Source: Alphaproteobacteria bacterium UBA6347 (GTDB lineage: Bacteria; Pseudomonadota; Alphaproteobacteria; CAAGCB01; CAG-977). From it: a stretch of DNA of 12,292 bases. The translations under genes were made by a program, and so were the position numbers. Below the pieces are notes generated by a model. That model saw only the letters and a program-made list of their open reading frames with translations, had not been told where the DNA came from and ran no database searches. Below, piece after piece: positions 1 through 6,778 of the stretch (position 1 is its first letter; each line of letters opens with the position of its first letter). The DNA lies in NCBI GenBank assembly GCA_002440235.1, contig DJRZ01000046.1:112381-124672 (forward strand), given 5' to 3'.

Positions 1-1
1 G

Positions 2-742
2 CAACGCACCATCGTCACGCCCAAAGCGCCGTCTTCGGTCATCGTGTGCCGTTCGCAGCAATGCGCCCCCGCGCGCACGAACATGACGCGCGAATTTATG
101 TACAACAGCCTGCTGAACCTGTTTGACAACAATCTGGATTCGACCGTGCTGATCTGCGACGCCGATCCGACCACCAGAATGTGTTTCGAAAACTACGTCC
201 AGTTCAACATCAAGGCGGGCGTCACCCCCGCGACGGTCGTCGTCGATTCGGCGAAGATCCTCAGCGTCAAATTGCGCAAAGCCGAACAGATCATCAACGT
301 GTCGCTGGATTACAACATGCACTACAACGCCGTGCGCCCCGCGTGCGTCAGCTCGACGAACGCCCTGTTCGTCAAATCCCCCGACTATGTGCTGATGGAG
401 GACACGGGCTACGTCTGCAAATTCACGACGACGTCCGATTCCATGATTTCCAGCGTGTTCGCGATCGACTACGTCGATTTGGACTACGGCGTCATCGGCG
501 CGAACTATTCGTTCGGCGTCGCGGGTCCCGCCTACGGCGGCGGCACGGGATACATGCTGATGCGTTTCCAGAAAAACGCCTTCCCGTCCGATCCGAAAAA
601 ATACGTTCTGCCCAAATATCCCGAAACGCCCAAACAGCCGACCACGGCGACGGGCAAAATCAAAGAGGAGTACGGCGTCAGAACCGACACGCCGAAGCTC
701 GCCCCCGGACAGTACAAAGTCACGCCTCTGCCGTTGAAATAA
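2..742 (+). CDS. Unrecognised protein, 5' end outside the window
   Basis: The reading frame is open from the first bases of the window (Q-R-T-I-V-T-P-K-A-P...) through to a TAA at 740-742. The true start therefore probably lies upstream, and the GTG at 44 is more likely an internal Val codon. About 246 residues are visible. I do not recognise a family. The visible part has six cysteines, including C-x4-C in VCRSQQC and C-x9-C in ICDADPTTRMC. The middle is rich in aromatic, Ser/Thr and Gly residues (GVAGPAYGGGTGY) and looks beta-rich. The C-terminal tail, about 55 residues, is rich in Pro and Lys (KYPETPKQP). Paired cysteines and a Pro/Lys tail would suit an exported or periplasmic protein, but the N-terminus needed to see a signal peptide is missing. 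It ends 11 bp before the AnmK-like gene, so the two are probably co-transcribed. Confidence 0.75.
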   Translation, partial: QRTIVTPKAPSSVIVCRSQQCAPARTNMTREFMYNSLLNLFDNNLDSTVLICDADPTTRMCFENYVQFNIKAGVTPATVVVDSAKILSVKLRKAEQIINVSLDYNMHYNAVRPACVSSTNALFVKSPDYVLMEDTGYVCKFTTTSDSMISSVFAIDYVDLDYGVIGANYSFGVAGPAYGGGTGYMLMRFQKNAFPSDPKKYVLPKYPETPKQPTTATGKIKEEYGVRTDTPKLAPGQYKVTPLPLK

Positions 743-753
743 AGGGGCGGAGA

Positions 754-2130
754 ATGATCACCGTCGGAGTGATGACGGGCAATTCGCTGGACGCCGTCGA
801 CGCCGTTCTGACCGGATTCGACGGCGGACGAATTTGCGATCTGAACGCCGCCACCCTGCCCTATCCCCCGCGGCTGCGCGACGGATTTTTAACCCTGCGC
901 CGCCAAATCGCCGATCACGGGGGCGACGTCGCCTTTTTGCGCGGAAACGAATTTTTCAACGCCGTTTCAGACGAATACACGCGGCTGGTCGCCCGCGCCG
1001 TGGACGCGCTTTTATCCGGATCGGACGTCCGCAAAGCCGACGTCGCCGCGATCGGCTGGCACGGACAGACGCTTGACCACTTTCCGCCGTCCGTCGCCGG
1101 AAACCGTCCCCCTTACACATTGCAAACCGCGGACGCGGGACGGCTGGCGGCGTTGACGGGACTGCCCGTGATTTACGATTTCCGTTCCGACGACCTGCTG
1201 AACGGGGGCGAAGGCGCGCCGCTCGCCCCGACGCACAACCGCCATATCGCCGCCGATTTGCGCGAAAGAGGCGTCTTTCCCGTCGCGTTCTGCAACGCCG
1301 GCAACACGGGCAACATCGCCGTCGTTTCCCGCCGGACAGACGGCGAAGACGCGACGTTCGGCTGGGACGCCGGACCGTTCAACCACTTCGCCGATATGCT
1401 GACGCGGCAAAACACCGGCGACGCCTGCGACGTCGACGGCGGACACGGCGCAAACGGGCGCGTCGTTCCGGAATTGCTGGAAAAGCTGTTCGATTCGGTC
1501 GCCCGAACGGCGGACGGCGAAAACTTTTTTGAAAAACAGCCGCCGAAATCGTCCGATCCCGCGCGCTACGCCAAAGATTTGAACGGTTTTAGCGCGGAGT
1601 ACGGTTTTGAAAACACCCTGCGCACGGTCGAATATCTGGCGGCTTACGCGTTTTTCGCGACGCTGTCGTTCATTCCCGAAACGGTCGTTTTCCCCAAAGC
1701 GTTCCTGCTGTTCGGCGGCGGGTGGAAAAATCCGCTTTGTTTAAACGATTTCAAAGGGTTGTTCGACGGACAAGGCGTCGTTCTGCCCCGCCACGCCGCC
1801 GCTTTTACCCGAACGCGCGACCGTTGCGCCGTCCCGCCCGCGATCGGCTTTTCGACCGAATACGGCTATGACGGAACGTATATGGAGGCGCGGATTTTCG
1901 CCGATATGGCGCGATGCCGCATCACGGGCGAACCGTTCAGTTTTCCGCAATCGACGGGCGCAAAGTCGCCGACCGTCGCGGGAATTTACGCTTTGCCGCC
2001 CGACGCGCGGGATTGCCTGTTGCCGCGGCTGTTCGACCGATACGGAACACGGGATCTGATTCCGAACCCCGCGCGTCCCGACGTGTTCAGCCGCGCCGCC
2101 AAAGATTCAAGCCGTCAGTCAACGCCGTAA
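754..2130 (+). CDS. anmK: AnmK-like anhydro-N-acetylmuramic acid kinase, divergent and extended
   Basis: AnmK phosphorylates and hydrolyses 1,6-anhydro-MurNAc to MurNAc-6-phosphate in cytosolic peptidoglycan recycling. The 458-residue protein keeps the sugar-kinase (ASKHA) motifs in order: GVMTGNSLDAVDA at 5-17 (family form GxMSGTSLDGID), GWHGQTLDHFP at 101-111, TADAGRLAALTGLPVIYDFRSDD in 125-147, GGEGAPLAP at 151-159, CNAGNTGNIAVV at 180-191 (usual NIGGIANIT), GWDAGPFNHFAD at 203-214, PPKS at 263-266 and GGGWKNP at 321-327. D205 aligns with the catalytic Asp of the DTGPGN motif. The family is usually about 370 residues; here there are internal insertions and a tail of about 45 residues after TVAGIYALP. 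Several consensus glycines and threonines are changed, so it may be a paralogue with another anhydro-sugar substrate. The ATG at 754 is preceded by AAGGGG at 742-747. No murQ or nagZ is in view. The 3' end overlaps the convergent metallopeptidase gene by 16 bp. Confidence 0.82.
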   Translation: MITVGVMTGNSLDAVDAVLTGFDGGRICDLNAATLPYPPRLRDGFLTLRRQIADHGGDVAFLRGNEFFNAVSDEYTRLVARAVDALLSGSDVRKADVAAIGWHGQTLDHFPPSVAGNRPPYTLQTADAGRLAALTGLPVIYDFRSDDLLNGGEGAPLAPTHNRHIAADLRERGVFPVAFCNAGNTGNIAVVSRRTDGEDATFGWDAGPFNHFADMLTRQNTGDACDVDGGHGANGRVVPELLEKLFDSVARTADGENFFEKQPPKSSDPARYAKDLNGFSAEYGFENTLRTVEYLAAYAFFATLSFIPETVVFPKAFLLFGGGWKNPLCLNDFKGLFDGQGVVLPRHAAAFTRTRDRCAVPPAIGFSTEYGYDGTYMEARIFADMARCRITGEPFSFPQSTGAKSPTVAGIYALPPDARDCLLPRLFDRYGTRDLIPNPARPDVFSRAAKDSSRQSTP

Positions 2131-2822
2131 CTGTACAGCAGGGCCGTGTTTTTTTTCAGCCACACCTCGGCTTTTTCGTAATCGGGACACAGATCGGCGA
2201 CGACCGCCCAAAACGCCGCGGAATGGTTCATCTGGCTCAGGTGCGCGACCTCGTGCGCGATGACGTAATCGGCGACGAACAGCGGCGCCAGCCCCAGCCG
2301 CCACGACAGATTCAAACGCCCGTTTCCGGAACAGCTGCCCCAGCGCGACACGGTGTCCCGCACCGTCAGTCCGGCGACTTTCTTTCCCGTCGCGGCGGCG
2401 GTTTCGCGCGCCCGTTTCAACGCGTAGACGGCAAATTCGCTTTTAAAAAAATCCCGCGCCCGACGCGCCAGATGTTCCGCCCGCCCCGACACCCAGACGA
2501 CGCCGCCGTCCAGCCAGACGCCCCTTCGCGCCGCCGGAGAATGATGTATCACGACGTCCCGTCCCAAAAAAGACAACGACATGCCGTCGCAAAAAACGCG
2601 CTTTTCCGGCAGCTTGTCCAGCTGTCCCGCGATCCACGCGGCTTTGGACGCCGCAAAAGCCGCCGCCGCGTTCAAAGACGCCCGTTTCGGCAAAACCAGC
2701 TCGGCTTGACGCGTTTTGCGGTCGATTTTCAGACGCACGCGCCCCGCGCGCGGATTGCGGACGACCGCGACGGCGATTTCCCGCCCGTCGTACGGAATCA
2801 AAACGGTCGCGCAATCGTTCAT
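2115..2822 (-). CDS. YgjP-like (DUF45/WGSC) zinc metallopeptidase
   Basis: A 235-residue protein of the YgjP/DUF45 family of predicted zinc metallopeptidases related to SprT; the cellular substrate is not established. The family signature is near the C-terminus: WGSC at 161-164, then HEVAH at 190-194 (zinc ligands H190 and H194, catalytic E191), then MNHSAAFW at 198-205, where H200 is the likely third ligand. The N-terminal half has the usual RNPRAGRVRLKID strand pattern and no signal peptide, so it is probably cytosolic. I chose the ATG at 2822 because it overlaps the upstream TGA as ATGA (2819-2822) and has GGGA six bases upstream, which suits translational coupling. An in-frame ATG at 2834 would add four residues but has a poorer ribosome site. 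The gene converges on anmK with a 16 bp tail-to-tail overlap. Confidence 0.88.
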   Translation of the reverse strand: MNDCATVLIPYDGREIAVAVVRNPRAGRVRLKIDRKTRQAELVLPKRASLNAAAAFAASKAAWIAGQLDKLPEKRVFCDGMSLSFLGRDVVIHHSPAARRGVWLDGGVVWVSGRAEHLARRARDFFKSEFAVYALKRARETAAATGKKVAGLTVRDTVSRWGSCSGNGRLNLSWRLGLAPLFVADYVIAHEVAHLSQMNHSAAFWAVVADLCPDYEKAEVWLKKNTALLYSYGVD

Positions 2823-3262
2823 AAATCGTCCCATTCAACGATGTAATCCTGAAACTCCTCTTCGGGTTTCGGGGGAACGCACCGCCCCGACGCCGACATG
2901 TTCGCCAAACGGACGCTCATCGGCGATCCCGTCACCAGCGGGTGCCACGACGGCAGCGGCTTGCCTTCGTTCAACAGGCGGTAGGCGCACGTTTTCGGCA
3001 GCCAGTAATAATATTTCAGCATTTCGGGCGTGATCCGCTTGCATTCCGGAACGTAGCGTTCGCGGTGTTCGTAATGCCGGCACCGGCAGGTCGTCCTGTC
3101 CAGCAGTTTGCACGCGATGTTGGTGAACGCCAGCGTACCGTCGTCCTCGAACACGACCTTTTCCAGACAGCATTTGCCGCACCCGTCGCACAGCGATTCC
3201 CATTCCGCCGCCGTCATTTCGGACAGCTTTTTCGTTTTCCAAAACGGTTCGTTCGCGCCCAT
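2819..3262 (-). CDS. YcgN family cysteine-cluster protein (UPF0260)
   Basis: A 147-residue protein of the CxxCxxCC family (YcgN/UPF0260), close to the roughly 150 residues of E. coli YcgN. The signature is CDGCGKCC at residues 25-32. Further cysteines at C51, C59, C61, C74, C92 and C128 make ten in all, which suggests that it binds a zinc or iron-sulfur centre. The family motifs TNIACKLLD (48-55), C-R-C-R-HYEHR (59-67), VPECKRITPE (71-80) and WLPKTCAYRLL (87-97) are present. The molecular function of the family is not established. The ATG at 3262 is preceded by AAAAGGG at a good distance. It is first in a two-gene unit with the metallopeptidase, joined by the ATGA overlap. Confidence 0.9.
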   Translation of the reverse strand: MGANEPFWKTKKLSEMTAAEWESLCDGCGKCCLEKVVFEDDGTLAFTNIACKLLDRTTCRCRHYEHRERYVPECKRITPEMLKYYYWLPKTCAYRLLNEGKPLPSWHPLVTGSPMSVRLANMSASGRCVPPKPEEEFQDYIVEWDDL

Positions 3263-3275
3263 GGTTCGCCCTTTT

Positions 3276-3302
3276 AAAATAAAAATTAAAACAGCGTTTC
3301 AA
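3276..3302 (-). promoter_or_regulatory. Weak candidate promoter for the YcgN-type gene
   Basis: On the minus strand TTGAAA (3302-3297) is followed after 15 bases by TATTTT (3281-3276) in an AT-rich stretch between the upstream terminator and the YcgN-type start. The -35 is good. The -10 is poor and the spacing short, so this is only a candidate. Confidence 0.3.
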
Positions 3303-3304
3303 AG

Positions 3305-3335
3305 AAAAAGGCATTACTTTCGGTAATGCCTTTTT
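3305..3335 (-). terminator. Intrinsic terminator after the MucR gene
   Basis: A perfect 13 bp inverted repeat (3305-3317 with 3323-3335) around a 5-base loop, with a GGCATTAC/GTAATGCC core flanked by A5 and T5 runs. It lies just past the MucR stop codon and terminates that minus-strand transcript. The A/T flanks would let it act in both directions. It separates the MucR unit from the YcgN-type unit. Confidence 0.85.
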
Positions 3336-3338
3336 GGA

Positions 3339-3755
3339 TTATTCTTTATTTTTTCTGTTCCGCATTCCCAGACCGATTTTTTTCGCCAGCCCCGAACGGC
3401 GTTCCGCGTAGTTCGGCGCGACCATCGGATATTCGGCGGGCAATCCCCAGCGGGCGCGGTATTCGTCGGGCGTCATGTTGTACGCCGTTTTCAGATGGCG
3501 TTTCAGCATTTTCAGCTTTTTGCCGTCTTCCAGACAGATGATGTAATCGGGGAAAACGGATTTTTTAACGGGAACCGCGGGCTGCAAACGTTCGGATTCG
3601 GGTTCGGCGGGCGCGTTGACGTTCGCCAGAGCGCGATAGACGTCGGCGATCAGCTTGGGCAGATCCGCCGCCGCCGTTTCGTTGTTGGAAACGTGCGAGG
3701 AAACGATTTCCGTCGTGAAAGCCAACAGATCTTCGTTCGTAATAGGTTCAGACAT
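3339..3755 (-). CDS. mucR: MucR/Ros family transcriptional regulator
   Basis: A 138-residue MucR/Ros protein; these alphaproteobacterial DNA-binding regulators recognise AT-rich sites and some members act like H-NS. The N-terminal helical part (residues 1-45, LAFTTEIVSSHVSNN) resembles the oligomerising region. A Pro/Glu-rich linker follows, then the C-terminal DNA-binding domain: FPDYIICLEDGKKLKMLKRHL (68-88), MTPDEYRARWGLP (94-106), YPMVAPNYAERRSGLAKKIGLG (109-130). The Ros zinc site C-x2-C-x9-H-x3-H-H is incomplete: C74 and H87 are kept, the second Cys is D77, and the last positions are A91 and Y92. Zinc-less members of this family are known, so it can still be functional. The start has AGGAG seven bases upstream. 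It is a monocistronic unit with its own promoter and terminator. Confidence 0.93.
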   Translation of the reverse strand: MSEPITNEDLLAFTTEIVSSHVSNNETAAADLPKLIADVYRALANVNAPAEPESERLQPAVPVKKSVFPDYIICLEDGKKLKMLKRHLKTAYNMTPDEYRARWGLPAEYPMVAPNYAERRSGLAKKIGLGMRNRKNKE

Positions 3756-3787
3756 TGGAATCTCCTGATTTGAATGTTACAGGGATA

Positions 3788-3816
3788 TTTATAAAATTAT
3801 TTTTCCCCGCGTTCAA
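3788..3816 (-). promoter_or_regulatory. Sigma70-type promoter of the MucR gene
   Basis: On the minus strand TTGAAC (3816-3811), a 17-base spacer and TATAAA (3793-3788) make a near-consensus promoter, about 30 bases ahead of the AGGAG ribosome site. The spacer is AT-rich with T-A steps, the type of DNA bound by MucR proteins, so autoregulation is possible but not shown. Confidence 0.65.
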
Positions 3817-3833
3817 GTAAAATCGGATTTTAT

Positions 3834-4892
3834 TTACTTCTTTTCCAAAAAGCACGCGTCGCCGTAGGAAAAAAAGCGGTATTCCGCGTCGACGGCGTGT
3901 TTATAGGCGGCTTTCATGCAGTCGACGCCCGAAAAGGCGCACACCAGCATGAACAGCGTCGAACAGGGCAGATGAAAATTCGTGAACAAAGCGTCGACCG
4001 CCTTGAACGTATAGCCGGGGGTGATGAAAATCGACGTTTCGCGGTCGAACGGGCGAACCGTCCCCGTTTCGTCCGCCGCGCTTTCCAACAGGCGCATCGC
4101 CGTCGTGCCGATGGAAACGATCCGGCGTCCGGCGCGTTTCGCGCGCGTGATGATTTCCGCGTTTTCGGGGGAAATGTGACCGTATTCGGCGTGCATGACG
4201 TGGTCTTTGGTGTCCGACACTTTGACGGGCAGAAACGTTCCGCCGCCGACGTGCAACGTGATTTTCACGTTTTCAATTCCCATCGAATCGATTTTCGCCA
4301 GCAGTTCTTTGGTGAAATGCAGTCCAGCCGTTGGCGCCGCGACCGCGCCGTCGTGTTTGGCGTACACGGTCTGATAGTTGCGCTTGTCGTCCTCGTATCC
4401 CGTTTTTTCGCGGTGAATGTAGGGCGGCAGAGGCATCACGCCGTATTTTTCCAGCGCGGCGAACAGATGCGACGGATCGGTCAGAAATTCCAAAACGACC
4501 GTCGCGCCGTCCGCGCCCCGCCCCAGCACTTTGGCTTCCAAAGCGTCCGCGTCGGGATCGTTCGGCGGATAAAAGCGAACGACGTCGTTTTCGCGCAACC
4601 GGCGCGCGTTTTTAATCAAGGCTTCCCATTGGTTCAGTCCTACCGCCTTGAACAGCGTCGCTTCGATCGCGGCGTCGCCCCTTTTCCCGAACAGGCGGGC
4701 GGGAATGACGCGCGTGTCGTTGAACACCAGCAAATCGTCGGGACGCAACAAATCCGGAAAATCGGAAATATGCCCGTCCGTGAACGCGTCGGGCGGGCAT
4801 ACATGCAACAGTTTAGCCGATTCGCGCGGCTCCGCGGGACGGGAAGCGATCCTTTCCCGCGGCAAATCGAAATCGAAATCCGTCACCAGCAC
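3834..4892 (-). CDS. queA: S-adenosylmethionine:tRNA ribosyltransferase-isomerase
   Basis: QueA transfers and isomerises the ribosyl part of SAM onto preQ1-modified tRNA to give epoxyqueuosine, the step before queuosine. The 352-residue protein is of normal family length. Recognisable blocks are VTDFDFDLP (3-11), DDLLVFNDTRVIPARLFGK (52-70), MPLPPYIHR (153-161), DGAVAAPTAGLHFT (181-194), LHVGGGTFLPV (213-223), TNFHLPCSTLFMLVCAF (304-320) and the C-terminal FFSYGDA (340-346). The start is a GTG at 4892 that matches the usual N-terminus. It lies only 9 bases after the stop of the SUKH gene and no strong ribosome site is visible, so it is probably translated by coupling and transcribed from the promoter ahead of that gene. 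The usual partner tgt is not next to it. Confidence 0.96.
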   Translation of the reverse strand: MLVTDFDFDLPRERIASRPAEPRESAKLLHVCPPDAFTDGHISDFPDLLRPDDLLVFNDTRVIPARLFGKRGDAAIEATLFKAVGLNQWEALIKNARRLRENDVVRFYPPNDPDADALEAKVLGRGADGATVVLEFLTDPSHLFAALEKYGVMPLPPYIHREKTGYEDDKRNYQTVYAKHDGAVAAPTAGLHFTKELLAKIDSMGIENVKITLHVGGGTFLPVKVSDTKDHVMHAEYGHISPENAEIITRAKRAGRRIVSIGTTAMRLLESAADETGTVRPFDRETSIFITPGYTFKAVDALFTNFHLPCSTLFMLVCAFSGVDCMKAAYKHAVDAEYRFFSYGDACFLEKK

Positions 4893-4901
4893 GGTTTTAA
4901 A

Positions 4902-5342
4902 TCACATGCGCGGGGAAACGACGCCTTCGAACATCGCGTCGAACGTGTCGTAATCTTCCATCACGTCGTGTCCCGTGAAATCCAAAACTTCGTATTTTTC
5001 GTTGGCGGTGTTGTAGACGTACAAATCGTCGTCGGCGCGCCCCAGCAAAACGAATCCTTCCAGATCGTCGCTGTAATCGGCGAAATCCTCGTTCGCGGTG
5101 ACGATGTCGTTCAGAGTGTAGCCGGATTCGGGATCGGACACCTGATCCGTGCTGAAAAATTCAATGCCGTTCCACGCGAACCCGTTGACGTCGCGCAGGA
5201 AATCGATATAGCCCTGCGGAACGGGCGGCAGTCCGATTTCCGCCATGTCCTTCTGGCACTGCGCCAGATCTTTGCTGGAAGCGGGGCGGACAATCATGGC
5301 GCCCTCGTCTTTGGACAGCTGTTTCAGAATATCTTCGATCAT
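4902..5342 (-). CDS. SUKH/SMI1-KNR4 domain protein, YrhA-like (SUKH_5); possible immunity protein
   Basis: A 146-residue acidic protein covering essentially one SMI1/KNR4 (SUKH) domain. The signature is LPPVPQGYIDFLRDVNGFAWNGIEFFS (38-64), the pattern of the YrhA-like SUKH_5 group. It continues to LEGFVLLGRADDDLYVYN and a C-terminal helix around DTFDAMF. SUKH proteins include many immunity proteins for bacterial nuclease toxins, although some have other roles. It is directly downstream of a colicin-DNase-like HNH gene on the same strand (73 bp gap), which fits a toxin-immunity pair, and its acidity fits binding to a basic nuclease. It has a promoter of its own inside the gap, so it could be expressed without the nuclease. 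The ATG at 5342 follows AGGA at a normal distance. The immunity role is inferred from superfamily and position only. Confidence 0.85.
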   Translation of the reverse strand: MIEDILKQLSKDEGAMIVRPASSKDLAQCQKDMAEIGLPPVPQGYIDFLRDVNGFAWNGIEFFSTDQVSDPESGYTLNDIVTANEDFADYSDDLEGFVLLGRADDDLYVYNTANEKYEVLDFTGHDVMEDYDTFDAMFEGVVSPRM

Positions 5343-5380
5343 CGTTTTTTCCTAAGCAGTAAAAGTGAACATTGGGACGT

Positions 5381-5409
5381 ATTTTAAAGGATAACGTCCG
5401 CCACTTCAA
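5381..5409 (-). promoter_or_regulatory. Sigma70-type promoter of the SUKH - queA unit
   Basis: On the minus strand TTGAAG (5409-5404), a 17-base spacer and TAAAAT (5386-5381) form a good promoter in the 73 bp gap between the HNH stop codon and the SUKH start. It would give the putative immunity gene and queA transcription independent of the nuclease gene. Confidence 0.6.
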
Positions 5410-5415
5410 CGGTTT

Positions 5416-6042
5416 TTAGCGACCGCCCCGATTTTGCAGACGCGACGCGACGGCGGCGTTCAGCTTTTCGCGGGATTTCGCGGGACGCTTCCAGACCATG
5501 TCGTCGCTCCACGGCAGTTTGACGCGCAGTCCCTTTTCGGTGTTTTGGTTTTTGATCTGCGGGTCGATGACCTTGTGATGCAGTTCGTCGTGCGGGGGGA
5601 TCGGCACCAGAATCAGGTTTTTAAAATCGTTCGTCCCGCCGCCGTGAATGGGCTTTTTGTGATGGACGTTGAACCCGTTGACGCTGCGCCCCTTGCGCAT
5701 CAGGTCCAGCCCCGCGTCCGTGACGCCGATCGCGCGCAGTTCCGTTTCGAAATTCGCCGCGATGTATTTCAAAAAATCGGGTTTCACAACTTTGTTGAAC
5801 TCTTTGCGGCGGGCTTCGCGTTCGGCTTTGGGCGGCGTTTTGTATTCCGCGTCGATCAGGCGGAAACCGTTGATGACGTCGAACGGAAAGACGCCTTTCG
5901 CCGCGCCTTCGCGTTTGTCGCCCAGCGAATAGAAACCGGCGGATTCGGATTCGACCGTCCGTCCCTTTTCCGTTTTTCGGTTTTCCTTTTCGGCTCCGCG
6001 CCCCGAATGTTTGCGTTTGACGTGAACGTATTTGTCTTCCAT
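5416..6042 (-). CDS. HNH nuclease of colicin/pyocin-DNase type (paralogue 1)
   Basis: A 208-residue protein with a ββα-metal HNH domain like that of colicin E7/E9 DNases. The core runs MRKGRSVNGFNVHHKKP (115-131), GGGTNDFKNL (134-143), PHDELHH (150-156). H127/H128, N138/N142, H151 and H155 give the HH...N...HxxxH frame, and the helical lead-in FLKYIA...L...G...D...M..G matches the one before the colicin HNH motif. The N-terminus has DKYVHVKRKH (3-12), then a basic, probably flexible linker to residue 50; the C-terminus is a helix ending RLQNRGGR. No signal peptide, receptor-binding or translocation domain is seen. The closest paralogue in the window is the one at 11638, which shares PHDELHH, the DPQ and PWxDDMV. 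A SUKH protein follows, so it may be an effector nuclease with its immunity protein; a domestic nuclease cannot be excluded. The ATG at 6042 follows CAGG. Confidence 0.88.
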   Translation of the reverse strand: MEDKYVHVKRKHSGRGAEKENRKTEKGRTVESESAGFYSLGDKREGAAKGVFPFDVINGFRLIDAEYKTPPKAEREARRKEFNKVVKPDFLKYIAANFETELRAIGVTDAGLDLMRKGRSVNGFNVHHKKPIHGGGTNDFKNLILVPIPPHDELHHKVIDPQIKNQNTEKGLRVKLPWSDDMVWKRPAKSREKLNAAVASRLQNRGGR

Positions 6043-6107
6043 ATCGACCTGCCCGCGTTAAAAGTTTTCTTGCGGAAAAATTTAGCACACCGCCCGCGGC
6101 GATAAAA

Positions 6108-6121
6108 GAAAATTTTGTCTA
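6108..6121 (-). promoter_or_regulatory. AT-rich GACAAAATTTTC motif upstream of HNH paralogue 1
   Basis: On the minus strand TAGACAAAATTTTC lies about 65 bases ahead of the nuclease start. It resembles the longer TAGACAAAAAATATTTTTT and TTGACAAAAAATATTTTTT elements upstream of the other nuclease genes. No convincing -10 is spaced from this TAGACA; an extended -10-like TGCTAAATT occurs further on (6087-6079). Confidence 0.35.
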
Positions 6122-6129
6122 AAATTTCG

Positions 6130-6147
6130 AAAAAGCCGTTTAGCGGC
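6130..6147 (-). terminator. Short hairpin plus T run at the end of the DTW gene
   Basis: On the minus strand GCCG-CTAAA-CGGC (6147-6135) is followed by TTTTT (6134-6130) and includes the stop codon of the DTW gene. The stem is only 4 bp, so termination would be weak. Confidence 0.4.
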
Positions 6148-6778
6148 GGGCGTGCAGAGCCTTGTATTTTTCCAGCATGCGCGCGAAAGCGTCCGTCAGC
6201 CCCCGCGCGATCGCGGGATCCTCGCCCAGAAAATCCAGACACTGGGCGCACGCTTCCAGCGTCGAAACGCTTTCTTTGCGGGGTTCTTTGCGCAGTTTGC
6301 CGTACAGGGAACGTTTTTGCGGCACCAGCAGCAGGCGTTGGGTTTTCAACAGCCACGGGTTGCGCCACCACAGCGCCTTTGCCTGCGACCACGACCCGTC
6401 CAGCAGAATGATGCCGTCCAGCCCCTTGACGCGTTCGGCGGTGTCGTCCAGCAGACCGCCTTTGCGACCGACGGCGTACAGCCCCGGCGCGACGGGCGTT
6501 TCGTTCTGCGCGCCCAGATACAGCACGCCCCATTTTTTCGGATCGGCGGGGTGTTTCAGAACCGCCGCCAGACTCGGACGCGACAGCGCGATTTCCAGCC
6601 GCGCGTTTTTCAGCGCGGACACGATGATGCCCGCCGTTCCCAGTTCCTTGTCCTGTTCCTGCGGGTGTTGCAGAATCAAAACGGCGTGTTTGTTGTCAAA
6701 CGGCTCCGCGTCCGTGCAGACGCAGAGCTGTTCCGATTTTCCGCACCGTTCGCAGGTGCCTGTCTGTTCGTGTGTCAA
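6140..6778 (-). CDS. DTW-domain protein, probable tRNA-uridine aminocarboxypropyltransferase
   Basis: DTW-domain enzymes (TapT/DTWD type) transfer the 3-amino-3-carboxypropyl group of SAM to uridine in tRNA, giving acp3U. The 212-residue protein has the N-terminal zinc cysteines C9, C12, C19 and C21 (CERCGKSEQLCVC), the LILQHPQE block at 34-41, the DTW signature as LDGSW (126-130) followed by QAKALWWRNPWL, and the ES-STLEA block near 169-176. The signature is DGSW in place of the usual D-x-T-W, a conservative change. I chose the TTG at 6778: it overlaps the DUF1150 TGA as TTGA (6775-6778), GGTGAG lies six bases upstream, and the protein then starts just ahead of the zinc motif. A GTG at 6883 would add 35 residues translated from DUF1150 DNA. 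It is third in the Hsp20 operon. Its exact tRNA target is not shown by sequence. Confidence 0.87.
   Translation of the reverse strand: MTHEQTGTCERCGKSEQLCVCTDAEPFDNKHAVLILQHPQEQDKELGTAGIIVSALKNARLEIALSRPSLAAVLKHPADPKKWGVLYLGAQNETPVAPGLYAVGRKGGLLDDTAERVKGLDGIILLDGSWSQAKALWWRNPWLLKTQRLLLVPQKRSLYGKLRKEPRKESVSTLEACAQCLDFLGEDPAIARGLTDAFARMLEKYKALHARR

Noticed and set aside
1914..2846. A 310-codon open frame on the plus strand across the end of anmK and the metallopeptidase gene.
   Set aside because: It is a shadow of two supported genes, with an Arg/Pro/Gln-rich composition and no motif.
3897..5387. A 496-codon open frame on the plus strand opposite queA and the SUKH gene.
   Set aside because: Both minus-strand genes match known families over their full lengths; the plus-strand translation is low-complexity (Arg/Phe/Val-rich) and has no convincing start.
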